64,000 nt of DNA from Leucocoprinus leucothites (Eukaryota > Basidiomycota > Agaricomycetes > Agaricales > Agaricaceae), in NCBI GenBank assembly GCA_013368445.1, contig JAACJO010000017.1:186001-250000 (forward strand). Reading direction: 5' to 3'. The notes under the pieces are model-generated. The model did not search any database and had not been told where the DNA came from. It saw nothing but the letters and a program-made list of their open reading frames with translations. The first letter of the stretch is position 1; each line of letters begins with the position of its first letter. Shown here piece after piece: positions 47,898 through 59,890 of this stretch. The position numbers were made by a program, and so were the translations under genes.

Positions 47898-49174
47898 ATG
47901 TCAGAAACAGTTATTCGTGAGGTATGACTTACTCCGAGCTCTGTTGGCTTTCTTAACTCTGATATCATTGTCAGGTTGCAAAAAATGTGTGGACATTTTC
48001 GAGGTACGGCAGCGGTGTTATATTCCAGTGCAATTAACGAGCTAATGCCCTGAGGCAGACCCTTCGCCAGATTTGGTGTCATTCCATTCGGTGGAAGGTC
48101 AACTGCAATTAAAATGAAAGACGGTGGAGTCTGGCTCTTGGCCTCCACTCCATTGGATGAAGATACCAAGTCCACGCTCAACAACCTAGGTCCTGTTCGG
48201 TGAGTTTCAAAGCTAGTTTTTGTAAATATGACTTGAACCCATTGATCGTTCTCAAATCTAGGTTCATTGTTGGTGCGGATGCGGTGCACCATCTCTTCCT
48301 CGGTAATGCCGTTCGATAAACGCCAATTTAGTCTTTCTCACAAGCGCCACGTACAGGCCAGTACAAGAAGGAATACCCTTCCGCCAAACTCATCGCTCCT
48401 GATGCTGCACATGCTCGCTTAGAGGATAAATCACTCAAGTTCGATGGAGGTAGGTGGATTGTGATGACTTCTGAGACCGTAGTACCGTGGCTTATTGGAT
48501 TACATAGCCTGGGGACGCGATCCACCAGACACGAAGTACGGTTTTGAGGATGATGTAAGCCTCATGAGTTGGTCATCTTGCCCTGTGCATTCACTGATAA
48601 TCATTAGATCAAGAGCTGGTGAGCAACCAGATGTACCTGTAGAGGAAATGCGTCTCATTATCCCTTTGGCGCCAGTTATTTCGATGGATTTAAGAATAAG
48701 GACGTGGCTTTCTTCCACCCCGACTCCAAGACTCTAATCGAAGCGGACCTCCTTTTGAATCTTCCATGTAACGAGCAGGTGGGCTTCACACTTCCCATTC
48801 CGTGGTCGTGTGCTTATTATGCGCGTAGTACTCGAAAGCAAAATCCGGAAGTGGAGCGATCCCTTTCATGAATGTTAATCCCTGGTCATGGTTGCACCCT
48901 CGTATTGTCTGGTCATTGGGCGTCGATAAAGAGTGCGTACGCTGCCTCTCAATTTTGATTTCTACCTTATCCAGTCTGGTCCAGGGCGATGAGACGAGAT
49001 GCGAAAACTGTTGCATCATGGGATTTTGAGCGCATCATACCTTGCCACGGTGTAGGTGCTAAATGCGTCCCTACTTGGCTGGAACTTACTCGTTATTTGT
49101 AGGACACGATTGAAGGAAAGGGAAAGGATGCCTGGACATCTGTATACAAGTTTTATCTACAAAACAATAACTAG
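47898..49174 (+). CDS. DUF4336-family, metallo-hydrolase-fold protein
   Basis: Eleven small exons join to a protein of about 260 residues: MSETVIREVAKNVWTFSRP, then RFGVIPFGGRSTAIKMKDGG, VWLLASTPLDEDTK, FIVGADAVHHLFL, YPSAKLIAPDAAHARLEDK, AWGRDPPDTKYGFEDD, IKSCYFDGFKNKDVAFFHPD, SKTLIEADLLLNLPCNEQ, WSWLHPRIVWSLGVDKDAMR, FERIIPCHGDTIEGKGKDAW and YKFYLQNN, stop TAG at 49172-49174. The order of strands (W-x-x-x-x-P near the start, a TPLD loop, an A-DAVHH segment, an EADLLLN segment and a PCHGD segment) matches the DUF4336 proteins related to the metallo-beta-lactamase fold. A full HxHxDH zinc motif is not seen, so catalysis is doubtful. Exon 7 is only 11 nt (48608-48618). The substrate is unknown. 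Confidence 0.78.
48608..48618 (+). other. 11-nt microexon of the DUF4336 gene
   Basis: ATCAAGAGCTG lies between a CATTAG acceptor and a GTGAGC donor. It encodes I-K-S and two bases of the Cys in IKSCYFDGF. Without it the flanking exons (phase 0 and phase 2) would not join in frame. Confidence 0.75.
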
Positions 49175-49599
49175 GCTCTTTCGCAGCACAAGTATGCAGT
49201 GACGACTTGAAGGTCATTCTCAACTTATGCCTGGCAACACTGATTATTCTGTCCTCCAAATTATTGATCCCTAATTTAAATTTTGTCATCTCGTGTATTT
49301 TGTCTGTCTCCTTTCTTAAAATTGTTACGCCAAATTTATCCGGTCTTCTTTATAGTTTCTAGATCAGTTGTTTTCGTTTGAGAGTGAGCATGAGTTATCA
49401 ACGGAAGCTTTAGCACAAGTAAGGCATTGTACCCATTCAACAACCTATTCTAGTATGTAATGTATTGAGGCTTTTGAGGATGAGGGTGTGACCGTGAGAA
49501 AGTTTATTTCTGACTTGAATTAAGGTTGGACGAACTTCAGCTTTCCTGCACACAAGTGACTACATTCAATATTCTTCAACATCGGACTTCAACCTACAG

Positions 49600-50229
49600 C
49601 TATAGAAATGGATCATGATCCCAGCCGGAATCCTCTCGCACAATCAACTCCGTGTCCTCGTTCACCTCGCGCAACAGATGAGGCCGACTTTTGACGAACT
49701 CGTAAACCCTTCTCTGATTTTCGCGTTTGCGAATTTCAGACTCCTTGGCATACAATTCAACATGCCTTGTTAGTGCCTCCTTCACATCCTCGTCCTTCTT
49801 AATGCGAAGCAGAAACGTCATGTCTGTATCAGCGATTACTCGACTGGAGGATGCTCGGCCTGTCGGTTTGGGCGGTGACGGTGTAGCAGGGGGAGTCGAT
49901 TCGGGAGTATAATTCCCATCATCCTCTGATGTGTTACCTTCGGACAATGAGCCACGAGACCACGACCTACGGACCTGCGTGGGCTGAGGCTGACTTTGCG
50001 GAGAGGCTCCTAAAGTTTGATTGGCCGGTTGGGTTTCGATGTCCTTATTGGCTGGGGTCGGGAGGGGAGTATCAGAGTATATCCAACGTCTGTGAATGCC
50101 ACAGCCTGTCGCGGATCGAGTGGTGATGATGAAGGGGTCTTCGTAGGTATAATCGGTCTCAATCTTCCGAAGGAGAGCGAATTCCTCCTCCTGAAGTTGA
50201 TTTGCTTGTCCACGGGTGATGACAGGCAT
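49600..50229 (-). CDS. Hypothetical protein, small, Ser/Pro-rich with C-terminal helix
   Basis: The ATG at 50229 begins MPVITRGQANQLQEEEFALL; the frame is open further upstream but has no earlier ATG. It encodes 209 residues. The first ~65 residues look folded (ETDYTYEDPFIITTRSATG), the middle is disordered with many S/T-P sites, and the C-terminal ~70 residues are a charged helical region (KKDEDVKEALTRHVELYAK, REVNEDTELIVREDSG). The family is not recognised. It is divergent from the next plus-strand gene with a ~665 bp shared upstream region, so co-regulation is possible but not shown. Confidence 0.6.
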   Translation of the reverse strand: MPVITRGQANQLQEEEFALLRKIETDYTYEDPFIITTRSATGCGIHRRWIYSDTPLPTPANKDIETQPANQTLGASPQSQPQPTQVRRSWSRGSLSEGNTSEDDGNYTPESTPPATPSPPKPTGRASSSRVIADTDMTFLLRIKKDEDVKEALTRHVELYAKESEIRKRENQRRVYEFVKSRPHLLREVNEDTELIVREDSGWDHDPFL

Positions 50230-50793
50230 GAGGTATGCGATGTGTGGACGTCGAAGCTTAGGGTATCTGAAGCGTACCTGGTTGGCCGAAGTCCGATCTA
50301 ATCTGTCGCTTTTATCTGCGTCGTGAGCGAAGAGCGCGCTTGGACACTGCCGAGTGCATGGACACACAAGGCGCAATCATCTTTGGACACTTGTGCTTTG
50401 ACCGACGTGCTTCCATTCTTAGCTGTCGAAGTGAGTGGCTTGATGCAGTGCGTTGCGTGGTCCGTTTCCAGCAACTCTGAGAGTTTGTTTTGTAAGTCCA
50501 AGTCCTCGCCAGCTTCGATGCACAGCTAATCCTACATTTTGTCTTTATTTCCAGTGTGTGCTTGAGCGATGGATATATTTCTAATATAATCGACCCTTAC
50601 CTGTCGCAACACAAACACCAACCCTGGAGTGCCACTCACATGCATTCACCGTCAATGCACGCTCGGCTATACGACCGTGGCACATCGTACCAAAACACGC
50701 TCTTGTATCACTGCGACGACGTCCAGCGGCAAGGCTGGAATGGAGAATGCGGTGGACTTGTGTGGCATTCCCCTCAGCCAACTCTGGACTGTG

Positions 50794-50800
50794 TATAAAG
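50794..50800 (+). promoter_or_regulatory. TATA box of 50.9-kb gene
   Basis: TATAAAG about 95 bp upstream of the ATG at 50895. Confidence 0.45.
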
Positions 50801-50894
50801 ACTCGTGAAACGACCACTGATTTTCTCAAGATACTTCGTCCACAAGTCGATCATCTCCTTCAAAGCACCCACTACACCTTCACTTCCACACATC

Positions 50895-52705
50895 ATGCCT
50901 GACTTTACTGGTCTCGTCAACTGGATTCAAGCCGGAATTTCCTATTCCTATGACCCATCGTTCTCTCAAAACTACGGGAGTCAGTCTGTTCCTCAGGACG
51001 ATGACGTTATAATGAGTTCCATCCCTTCCTCTGGTGTGTATTCCCTCCACAGACCCCTGTGTTAATCGGCTGTGATAACACAATAATACTAGATGCGCCT
51101 GATGATGCGTGGAACGATCTCAAGATCTTCGCCCTCAACCTTCTCCGCAGAGACCCCAATAGTCTTGCTCCTCATGAGTTGGCTCTATTGCGTGTCCTCA
51201 ATCGCCGCTATGAAGTGGAAGAAGAGGAGAAGAGAAAACAGAAGCGTCCAAAGCGATCTGACTCGCTGATTGACGAAGTCATGATGTCTCCTCCGCCGAG
51301 CCATCAGCCCCTTCCTTCTGAGTCCCCTTCGACCTCCATAGATTTTGCCCCTCCAGAAAGCCCTCACGTCAATCAGGGCGAGTCCAAGGAAACGGCTGAA
51401 GGGACTGACGATTTTACTTCATTCGCCAACATCCGTCATCATCCCTATCATCGCTCTCATGCTCGAGGTCAGCATCTTCCGGGGTCTGTCCCGAACTGGG
51501 TGAAGAAGAAAGCTTCAGCGCGTACTCTAAACTCCCGAGAGCAGCGCGACGAGCAGGAGTCTTTGGGTGATGCTGCGAGGAGTAGGGACACTACGTGTAT
51601 TGAGGCCAAGAAGGCTGAGCTCCTCGCTCAGGCTCGTTTGCATGTGGAAGAGGCTGGTGGGAGATGGGATCAAGGAGCATTCCTGAGGGAATATGGGTTC
51701 CAGGTCCAGGAAGCTGCAGAATACCTTGTTAGAGAGGAGCTTGCGAACGCTTCAAGGACAGTCAAGGAGAGATGCTTTGCGCGAGCAGCACAATACATCA
51801 ACTCTCTCTGTGCGCAGCAGTTCGCCCACTTGGCAGAAGCTGAGAGGGAAGCTCAGGCCAAAGTTCATGCGGTGGAAGAGTTGGATAAAGCCATCGATCA
51901 TCTTCGTGCTGAGCTCCGGGAACTGAGGATGAAGCGTAAGCATTACCCAGGTAAAACGATACTAGATGACGAACTTCGACGAGCCACTGCTTCACGAAGG
52001 AACGCAGCCCGTCAAAATGAAGAACTCATTTCGGAATTTCGCTCGATACTGCAACAACACGAGGATGTCTTCGAAGCGTGGGATGTCTTCCAAGCTCGTT
52101 TCAACCTGCCAACTAATGCACCACCATTCGCAGCGGGTTCAGCGACTCCGACATGTCCTTTGTCGCCTCACGAACCTTCTGCCACATACGATTCCACCCT
52201 ATCTTCCCCCTTCTCCGATCCTGAGTCTCAGCCAGCTTCAAGCCCGACTATCACTTCCGATGAGCTACCCTCTTCCCCCGCGTCGTCATCTTCCTTCGAT
52301 CCTTCACCACGTGTCCCCCGGCCCTTCAGTTGCAGGTACTTGCCGACTAAAAGACCTCGTTCTGACGCAGAGCGGTTTACTCGATACGAATCGGATTGGG
52401 CACTGCTACGTTCGAACGAGTTGAGGGATGAGCATGCCTCGTTCGAGCAGATGCCCTGGCCTGTCCTATTTGATGTCACGAAGGACAAGTTGGATCAGCT
52501 CAGCATGGAGTCCATCCGAGAATTTATCCTCCACCCTTCCCGTGTAGTCGACGCGAAGGCTATTAGACAACAAGAACTCCTGCGTTGGCACTCGGACAAG
52601 ATCGTCAACATTCTCCCAAAGTTTTCTCCCCAAGATCGGCCTGCGATCCTTGAGGCATCAGCTCAAGTCTTGGTTTGCTTGATTGATATCTATAAGTCGT
52701 TGTAG
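50895..52705 (+). CDS. Uncharacterised coiled-coil protein with C-terminal WHxDK helix domain
   Basis: Two exons, 50895-51033 and 51093-52705 (intron GTGTGT...ACTAG, phase 1), encode 583 residues. The N-terminus is short and acidic, followed by a helical segment (DAWNDLKIFALNLLRRDP, LAPHELALLRVLNRRYEVEEE) and a Ser/Pro linker. A long charged coiled coil spans residues ~225-390 (EAKKAELLAQARLHVEEAGG; HAVEELDKAIDHLRAELREL). Next come a Ser/Pro-rich linker and a C-terminal ~110-residue domain with the pattern MPWPVLFDVTKDKLDQLS, IREFILHPSR and LLRWHSDKIVNILPK. The W-P-V...RWHxDK arrangement recalls the C-terminal segment of NFKBIL1-like and J-domain-like proteins and recurs in Agaricomycete hypothetical proteins. 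This resemblance is from memory and should be treated as a hint. Confidence 0.72.
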
Positions 52706-53322
52706 CGTTGTCGACTTCCTGGTCTGAAGTAACTCCATCATAAGTAAGTAGATTTTCCTTGACAGTAGTACCTTGTAGAAGACGTAGATACTGACTTCTT
52801 TCCTTCCCCAAACCTCATGACACCCTATGCCCATATGTCATATGCCTTATGTATGCCCTCTCTTCTTTTCTCGTTACTACCGACGTATATGCTACTTATC
52901 TCTTTTAATAAACATATTGTCTCCGAACGCTGTATATCCACGCTAGAGCATCAAACCTTGTTGAGCCAATTACCTCTATCAGTCAAGAAGCTGGGTGTGA
53001 TTGGTTCACGATCCGTTTGTTCGCTCGGAAGTTCCTTTTTCCCTCGTTAGGTATCTCATCCGATTAAACTTTTCAACCCTGGGGTGGTCTATGTGGATGG
53101 ACCTTCAGTTCATCATCACACGTGCGAATTTTCGACCTTGATTCGTAAGCTCAAGATCTCACTCCTGGGTCAACTGAACGCTTTGCCTCCGCCGACCATG
53201 TTGGAACATGAGAACTATGGAGTAAAATTAGAACGATATTCCCGTTTCCAAGCTATGGAGCCTCTCAAAAAGCATTTCAGCGGCACTCGTGGCGTAGGAC
53301 TCACCTACCCACATACCTCAAT
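52706..53322. other. Intergenic region
   Basis: The 3' flank of the coiled-coil gene and upstream region of the MFS gene. Short ORFs only; nothing recognisable. Confidence 0.45.
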
Positions 53323-55976
53323 ATGCAATCCTCGAGCACGGGAGAGCGAGACAGCGAATCGAAGGAGCGCGAGAATGAAGTACTGCCTGTCGATTTTAAC
53401 ATTTACACCTACCATGAAAAACACGCGGGCAGACTTGTTCTCGATCCGGAGTATGCTACTTTCGCTTATAGTCCTCGGTTTTGGTTAACTGGTAAACACA
53501 GCGAAGCGAGAGAAGAATTTGGTCCAGAGATTGCGTCGAGGCTCAAGTTAACGAAGGACGGTACAAAGGTTCTTTGGCCCCAACCAACAGACGACCCAAA
53601 AGACCCTCAGAATGTGTGTCTTGAGTAAAATTCACATATCGTTGTCGCGCAGCTCACCACTGGTGTAACAGTGGAGCAACAATCAGAAGCATCTACAGCT
53701 CTTCATTATGGTTCTTGCTGCTGTGGTTCCTGACTTTGACTCCGCGATTGGTTAGCTCACCACATTGGACTAAAAGGCTAATCGGTTCTGACCATCCAGC
53801 GGCAGGGATCGCCACCGTATTCACTCTAGCTGAGGAGTTCCATACCACAACGCAACATGTTAATAATCTGACCTCCAAGTAAGCTAACGGTTTGCTTTCC
53901 TCCCGAGTCTCGTATACTGACAGCGACGAACCAAAGCTGGAGCCAATTTCTAGTAGGTAGGCGTTTTGCATAAACAATTCACGTCGATAAACTACTCATA
54001 AAACTTGAAAACAGGCTGGGGAGGCTTGTTCTTCGTCATGCTCATGCGTAAATATGGTCGACTGCCTATCCTTTTCTGGACACAGGTATCTGCACCCGGG
54101 ACTGCCTTAGAATATCTCAAATTGACAGTATCACGAAGCTTTTAGCTCTCGGATTTCTGGTCGGTACTGCCTTTGCACCAAATATCCGCATATTTGCTGG
54201 TAAGATCCATCTGAGTTGAGTATGAATATATTTTTATCTCTGAGTAGGTATGAGATGCCTCACAGGATTCTTTGGGTACGACCAGATTTATTTATCCTTC
54301 AACCGATTTTGATACTATACTTTCTTGAAGAACCTGTCCCCAAGTCACTGTAGGTCTGGAATAACGGTCTTGGTCAGATGGGCACTGATGGAGAGCCAGG
54401 GTCTCTACACGATTGCTGATATATTTCCCTTTCACCTTCAAGCCAGAAAAGTAATCAACTCATACCTGACCGTCGATAACATCGATTCATTCAAACTCTC
54501 AGATCAACATATGGACGATGGGGGTCTTACTTGCGCCACATCTCTCCCCTTTTGTTTTCGGCTTCCTTGTCGCCCGTATCAACTGGAGATGGGCCTGGTG
54601 GATTGGGTGCCTATATGGCCTTGTGGTGCTTATGCTTATTGTGTTCTTTATGGAGGAATCGTAAGGAGTTCATCTTCCATGCTGAGGATGATCGTTATTA
54701 CTGAAATGGCTTCAACAGTATGTACCACCGAGATAGCAGAGCTGTTGTAACAGACCATCAAGAGAAGCATGAATCAAGACTGAAGGCTCGGATTTGGATC
54801 TTATTTGGAATAACAGGGGTCAGACAAGCAAGGCCAGAACCAACGTGGAAGGAAGTACTCATAGCGTCAATTGATGTCCTTTGGCGCCCTCACATGTTTT
54901 TAATCCTCTTATTCGAAGTAGGCCATCTAATCTATTCATTAGAATTCGTCACTCATAAATAGTCACCGATAAAAGACAGCAGTCTTTGGTTTTGGTATTG
55001 GGATCAATGTGATGGCCCTCACTGGTCGCTCCTAGATACGGGCTGACACTGGAATTTAGGTAACAAACACCCTGTTTCTGCAGAGCCCTCCCCCCGTTGG
55101 ATTCGGATTTGATCCAACAACTGTGTCGGCAATATATGCAACTCCAGTGGTACGTACTAGAGCTCTGAATTATACTCTCCTTCTCAGGAAATCAGATTGC
55201 TGTCGTTATTGGAGAGTTCATGGGTCGCTATTTGAATGATTGGATAATGAACTATACTGTTAAGAGGAACCATGGTGTCTTTGAGGCCGAATCGCGTCTA
55301 TGGTATGCAAATTCCGTCATCACTAAATGTTTTGTTCCCATTGTTATTGAAACTTTGACAAGGACATGCTATATCGGGATAATTTTTTACGTCGTCGGCT
55401 TCATCGTTCTGGGAGTGGCACTTCAAAATCGGCTGTCCATCCCCGTTATTGTTGTAGGATGGGCTATTGCCCAGATAGCTGTTCTAGTAATAACAGTGGC
55501 GGTCTGTAAGTACAGTTTGATATTGCAAAGCATTGCGCCTGTCACTGAATCTTGTGAACTACTAGTTGCATACTGCAATGATTGTTTCCCTCAGAAGCGA
55601 GGTGAAATAAGCGCTTTAATCAACTTGGTTCGAATCCTGGGAGGTACGTTCGTTTTGCCGGAGCAAACCAGCTTGCCAGGTGTAAATCAGCTGTATTCGG
55701 TAGGCTTTAGCGTTGCATACTATCAAGTCCCTTGGGCGGCGAGGAATGGTGCTCTTCAGACACTTGGTTGCGAGGCGGCGTAAGTATGATTTGGGACGGC
55801 AATCAATCTATACATGCTCAAGTCTTGTAGGATCTCTGCAGGATTATTTGTACTTACAGTGCCCTTCCTTCAGTATAAAGGTCGAGCCATTCGGGTGAGT
55901 ATCCTGGATTAGCACTCCACTTTGGCAAAGCGCTGATCTTTGTGCATTCTTGTACATTCAGGCGCGTTTCTCATGA
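53323..55976 (+). CDS. Major facilitator superfamily transporter
   Basis: An intron-rich MFS gene (about 15 exons). The start MQSSSTGERDSES at 53323 leads into a cytosolic segment ending DPTDDPKDPQNWS-like, typical of fungal drug/proton-type MFS proteins. Membrane segments recovered by splicing include LFIMVLAAVVPDFDSAIG, AGIATVFTLAEEF, NWSQFLVGWGGLFFVMLM then RKYGRLPILFWTQ (loop 2-3 motif A region), LLALGFLVGTAFAPN, RCLTGFFGTCPQVTGLYTIADIF, INIWTMGVLLAPHLSPFVFGF, RWAWWIGCLYGLVVLMLIVFFMEES, a long central loop, VFGFGIGIN, IGEFMGRYLNDW, YIGIIFYVVGFIVLGVAL, VIVVGWAIAQIAVLVITVAV and AGLFVLTVPFLQYKGRAIR. Stop TGA at 55974-55976. Exons of 20 nt (53937-53956) and 19 nt (54331-54349) are needed to keep the frame. 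The substrate is not predictable. It converges with GAD1. Confidence 0.85.
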
Positions 55977-56267
55977 GATCGTATATCGTGATTCTTCAAT
56001 CTTGATCGAACTTCAATCAATACAGTTTTTTCGGGTTGATACCAAGCACAAACCAGATATAATACAAAAAGTCTAAACGTCGCAAGTCCTTGAGCAAGCA
56101 GCGCACCAGATTTTATCCTTTCTTGTTCAATAACAGACCAACAATTTTCTCATACTGAATAACTTTTGAGCTATATTAAGTGTTCAAGCACCCAGAATCA
56201 CCGACACCTTGATTTCCATTGTCGTCGAATATCATCCACCAGGGTTCCTCTGCCTGTCCCACCATAA

Positions 56268-58560
56268 TCAACATTGCCTAGAGAACCCAGATTGCTGTGC
56301 TCCTCCAGGTTGGTCAGCATCACCGAAGTTGTCCTTGTCTGGACGACCATGTTCTTTGTCTGGTTGATGGAGGACCGAGTTTGAAACCGTGGCCATCATG
56401 GTGCCTTCTGCACCTATAGTATTGAAATCAGGATTGAAATGCCGACGAAAGTAAGAGTATTGCAGTGGAATGTAACGCTCACCTTGAAGGGATTCGGTGA
56501 TTTCAAGCAAGTCAACAATGAGACGTTCGATCAAGTCTTCAGTCAAGGTTTCGCGAACTGATGACGAAGGTCATAGTGTAAGTCAACCCTAACTACTCAA
56601 GAGACAAGAGTTACGGACCGACAACACGCAAGATTTCAACATCTTCGGCACCAGCAGGAGCCTGAATAAATGATCAGTTTGAATACATTGTATGATAATA
56701 GGATTGGCCAACCCCATAGTTGGGAACGATCCATCCCTTCGTCCTCAACATAACCTGATCTCTAGTTAGTTCGGCCACTCGTGAGGGCCAGATCCAGTAC
56801 ACACCTGAATCCAACGTTGTTGAACGTTAGGATTTTCCCTCATAAACTCGTCAGACAGCTTGAACGAAACGACGGGCAAGCCTGGCTGATAATGTTCGGG
56901 ATTATCAGAGATTTATTCTTCCAAAGGGTTGGTATTGGGGTCAACGGGTATATGAATGTTGCTCAAAACCTAGGAAAAACTCAGTCTGGTCACGAATTAG
57001 TGAGCGGAAGATGCTGTCGTACCTTGAAGTGTGTACTATCGAGAGCGCGAGACAACATACGAGCATTGCGGAGGTCTTTGACGGCGATACGTTTGTAGCC
57101 GTTAAAACCGAGGTTCAAGAAATTGTACATCTGTGCAATAACGGGAGCGGCAGGTTTAGAGAAGTTACTGCAAGAAGTCAGACGATATTTCTTGTTCAGC
57201 TAGAGGTTCCTTACAGAGTGAACGTATATTCGGTGCTGCCAAGGTAATCTAAGCGACGAGGGATCATCAGGATGGTTTATGATATCAACTTGAACTCAAC
57301 TCACGTAATTCAAAGACCAAGTCTTTGTGAAGGAGATTTTCATCTCGCCACAAGATCCAGCCAAGACCGGGATAGACGAGACCAAACTTATGACCTGAAG
57401 TGTTGATGGAGACAACTCGCTTGACATCAAAAGCCCATTTAAGGTGGGGGTAAACGAAAGGAGCGACGAAGCCTCCAGATGCGGCATCAACATGGATGGG
57501 GATGTCGAGCCCAGTGCGCTTTTGAAGGTTGTCCACTGCGAAGTGACGAAAATTAGCTGGAGTGCCCTGGGGTTATTTAAGACCTTACATAGGTTGCTCA
57601 TGAGATGAACATCCTCGAAGTGACCCGTGTAGGTACTTCCAAGGATGACCATAACACCGATGGTATTCTCGTCGATGTATTCTAACGCATCATGAGGGTT
57701 CATAATGAATCCATTTTCGGCTTTGACTGGGACCAAGCGACATTCAACATCAAAGTACCTGATAAAGGATCAGCCAACCGTCCCACATAAGACGTATACT
57801 CAATATGCACCTAGCGAATTTCTCGAGAGCAACTTGACAGTTGGCACCGAAAACGACGTTAGGGTGATAGTAGTCCTTGTCAGCAGCTTTACGGGCCTCC
57901 TGCCATCGTTTCTTCATGGCTAAACCACCGAGCAAAATGGCCTCAGACGAGCCGGCCGTAGCAGTACCGATAACCTTGGCATCTTTGGGAGCCTTCCAGA
58001 GGTTCGCGACTGAATGACCCCATCAATAGGATTGGATCAGCATCCGTGCCGCGCTGAACTATGGCAGGACTCACTCATGGAGATACATCGATTGTGGATG
58101 ATGCCCGCAGCTGGATACTCCTCGAGATCAACAATGTTCTTGTTGATGTTTTCAAGGATCAACTTATTTGCCTCTTCGGGCATCCATGTATGGACAAATC
58201 TGAGGTATCAATGAGTGAATTTGGCCAAAATCACCTTCGATCGAAGCGAAGTACTTACGACGCCAAGTTCAAAAGTGGATTGCCATCTAAGGCAGTCTCA
58301 TCGTGAAGAACCTGATACGCAGACCTCGAAGGGATGCCATGCTTTGGGATTGTGTACTTATCAAGGCTGGCGCCGTCTTCGTCACGGGCCCATGATGAGA
58401 TCTTGTGGGGCCCAGAGCGCCTTCCAGGATGGGCATATTTGGTGTGGGGGTGGCTTTTAGCCTTGGCGATAACTTCATCAGCATCGACTGATCGAACGAA
58501 GTATTAGCCATCTTTTCATGAAATCACTCTCATCGACTCACTGTGCCTGGAGAGAGACAT
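56268..58560 (-). CDS. GAD1: Glutamate decarboxylase
   Basis: A PLP enzyme converting L-glutamate to GABA and CO2, the first step of the GABA shunt. The ATG at 58560 (MSLSRH) is followed by a short intron and [19 protein letters not shown]. Group II decarboxylase blocks occur in order: [69 protein letters not shown], the active-site region [16 protein letters not shown], the PLP lysine [18 protein letters not shown], and [19 protein letters not shown]. The C-terminal domain continues to [22 protein letters not shown]. About ten exons give a protein of roughly 530 residues, close to fungal GADs. The final ~60 residues (Gln/Gly/Asp-rich, ending [12 protein letters not shown]) are probably disordered. 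A TATA box lies ~50 bp upstream. Converges with the MFS gene (stop-to-stop ~290 bp). Confidence 0.95.
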
Positions 58561-59285
58561 GATCGAACGTGGGCAGTGGGATGAAAAGCAATATCCACTG
58601 CATTGAGGTATTTATACGTTCCATGGAAAAGGTATGACTTCATTGACCTGATGAGTACAAATGAACTCAGCGCTCATAGGCTGCGATGCTAGGGTGGGCA
58701 AAGGAGCCGTCGTTCAGGTGATGATGTATTTTCCACCCCAATTACCTTGATAACAGGCTAAAGGAGAAGGATGGGGCTAAATGGGAGGCTGAACGCGAAC
58801 GATCGCGTATTTTCAGAAACATTCTGGTCTTGATTTGTCAAGACAGAAATAGGACGGTACTAGATGAAGCCAAATAGAACCTGGCCCAAGGTACATGTGT
58901 CGTGGATGTGAAAGTTGTTTGTTGTTGTTCGAATCGGGCCACTTTCACGGGATTGATGACCAAGTAATTGCCTATTCGATGCTTTCTCACGACCCCGAGG
59001 AGGGTTTTACACTTACTGTGCTAAGTGATTTTCAATATCTTACCATTCAGTGCTGCTGGAATTTTGAATAACATCTCATCTATCCGTGGAGGCCCGCAGT
59101 TCAAGCGTTCATTAATACCACAGACAAGAATACAACACAAGAAAACTAATTTAGGGAACACGAGGAGTAAGTAATTATAGGTCGTGAACTCAGAAATGAG
59201 AAGCAGAATATAAGACTACTGTCAAAATACGTGATCACCCCTAGAAACCCCACCAGAGAGAATAAATATCAAACCCGGTACCCTT
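58561..59285. other. GAD1 upstream region
   Basis: About 0.7 kb between GAD1 (minus) and the next minus-strand gene. It contains the TATAAAT element at 58610-58616; no coding sequence seen. Confidence 0.5.
58610..58616 (-). promoter_or_regulatory. TATA box of GAD1
   Basis: TATAAAT on the minus strand, about 50 bp before the ATG at 58560. Confidence 0.5.
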
Positions 59286-59792
59286 CTAAATAGCATTGTC
59301 CAGAATAACAGTCGGCTCTTGAGAAATCCTCATCATAATACGCTCGTATGGGAGGTTGGGTAAGGGTTCCCCATCCCTCAACGTTTTCAGCCTCCACAGC
59401 CGCTCTGCCTCCACCTCTTCGTCAAGAATCTCTGTCACATCTGAACCCGCATGCACTTCCCAATCATCGAAGTCGTCCTCGCCTGACGCCACCTCCGTTT
59501 CGGGGATTGTGTCTCGTGAAGATATAGTCGATAAGGTGCCACCGATACAAGAAATGAAAGACGAAGAACTGGTGACTGGCGCCGCTCTTGCTGTTTCAAC
59601 TGATGTAGTCCTAAACATGCCTTTCTCCTCATTTCCTTGAGATTCTGACTCCTCGGGATAGAACCATCTCGTATGAGTACCCTTTCCGGTCAGGGAGCGT
59701 TTGGTTACGCGATAGACGCCGTTGCCCTCAATTTCGACGAGCACGTTGTCACAAGGGACGTGTGAAAGATGTAAAGCGGGCGTGACGCGCAT
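59286..59792 (-). CDS. Hypothetical protein of 168 residues
   Basis: A single-exon frame from ATG 59792 (MRVTPALHLSHVPCDNVLVE) to TAG at 59286. The N-terminal ~45 residues look like a small beta-rich domain (NVLVEIEGNGVYRVTKRS, HTRWFYPEE). The rest is acidic and Ser-rich with a short helix (EEVEAERLWRLKTLRDGEPL) near the end. The upstream frame is open for ~30 codons back to a TAA but lacks an ATG. A TATAAAG element lies ~95 bp upstream. No family recognised. Confidence 0.55.
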   Translation of the reverse strand: MRVTPALHLSHVPCDNVLVEIEGNGVYRVTKRSLTGKGTHTRWFYPEESESQGNEEKGMFRTTSVETARAAPVTSSSSFISCIGGTLSTISSRDTIPETEVASGEDDFDDWEVHAGSDVTEILDEEVEAERLWRLKTLRDGEPLPNLPYERIMMRISQEPTVILDNAI

Positions 59793-59883
59793 GGTTGAAT
59801 CGTCGACAGAGATGGACGAAAAAACTCGTGTTGACGGAGAGACGAGTTGATGTTCAATGATACTACGACGTCGGTCAGCCCTC

Positions 59884-59890
59884 CTTTATA
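59884..59890 (-). promoter_or_regulatory. TATA box of 59.8-kb gene
   Basis: TATAAAG on the minus strand, about 95 bp before the ATG at 59792. Confidence 0.4.
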
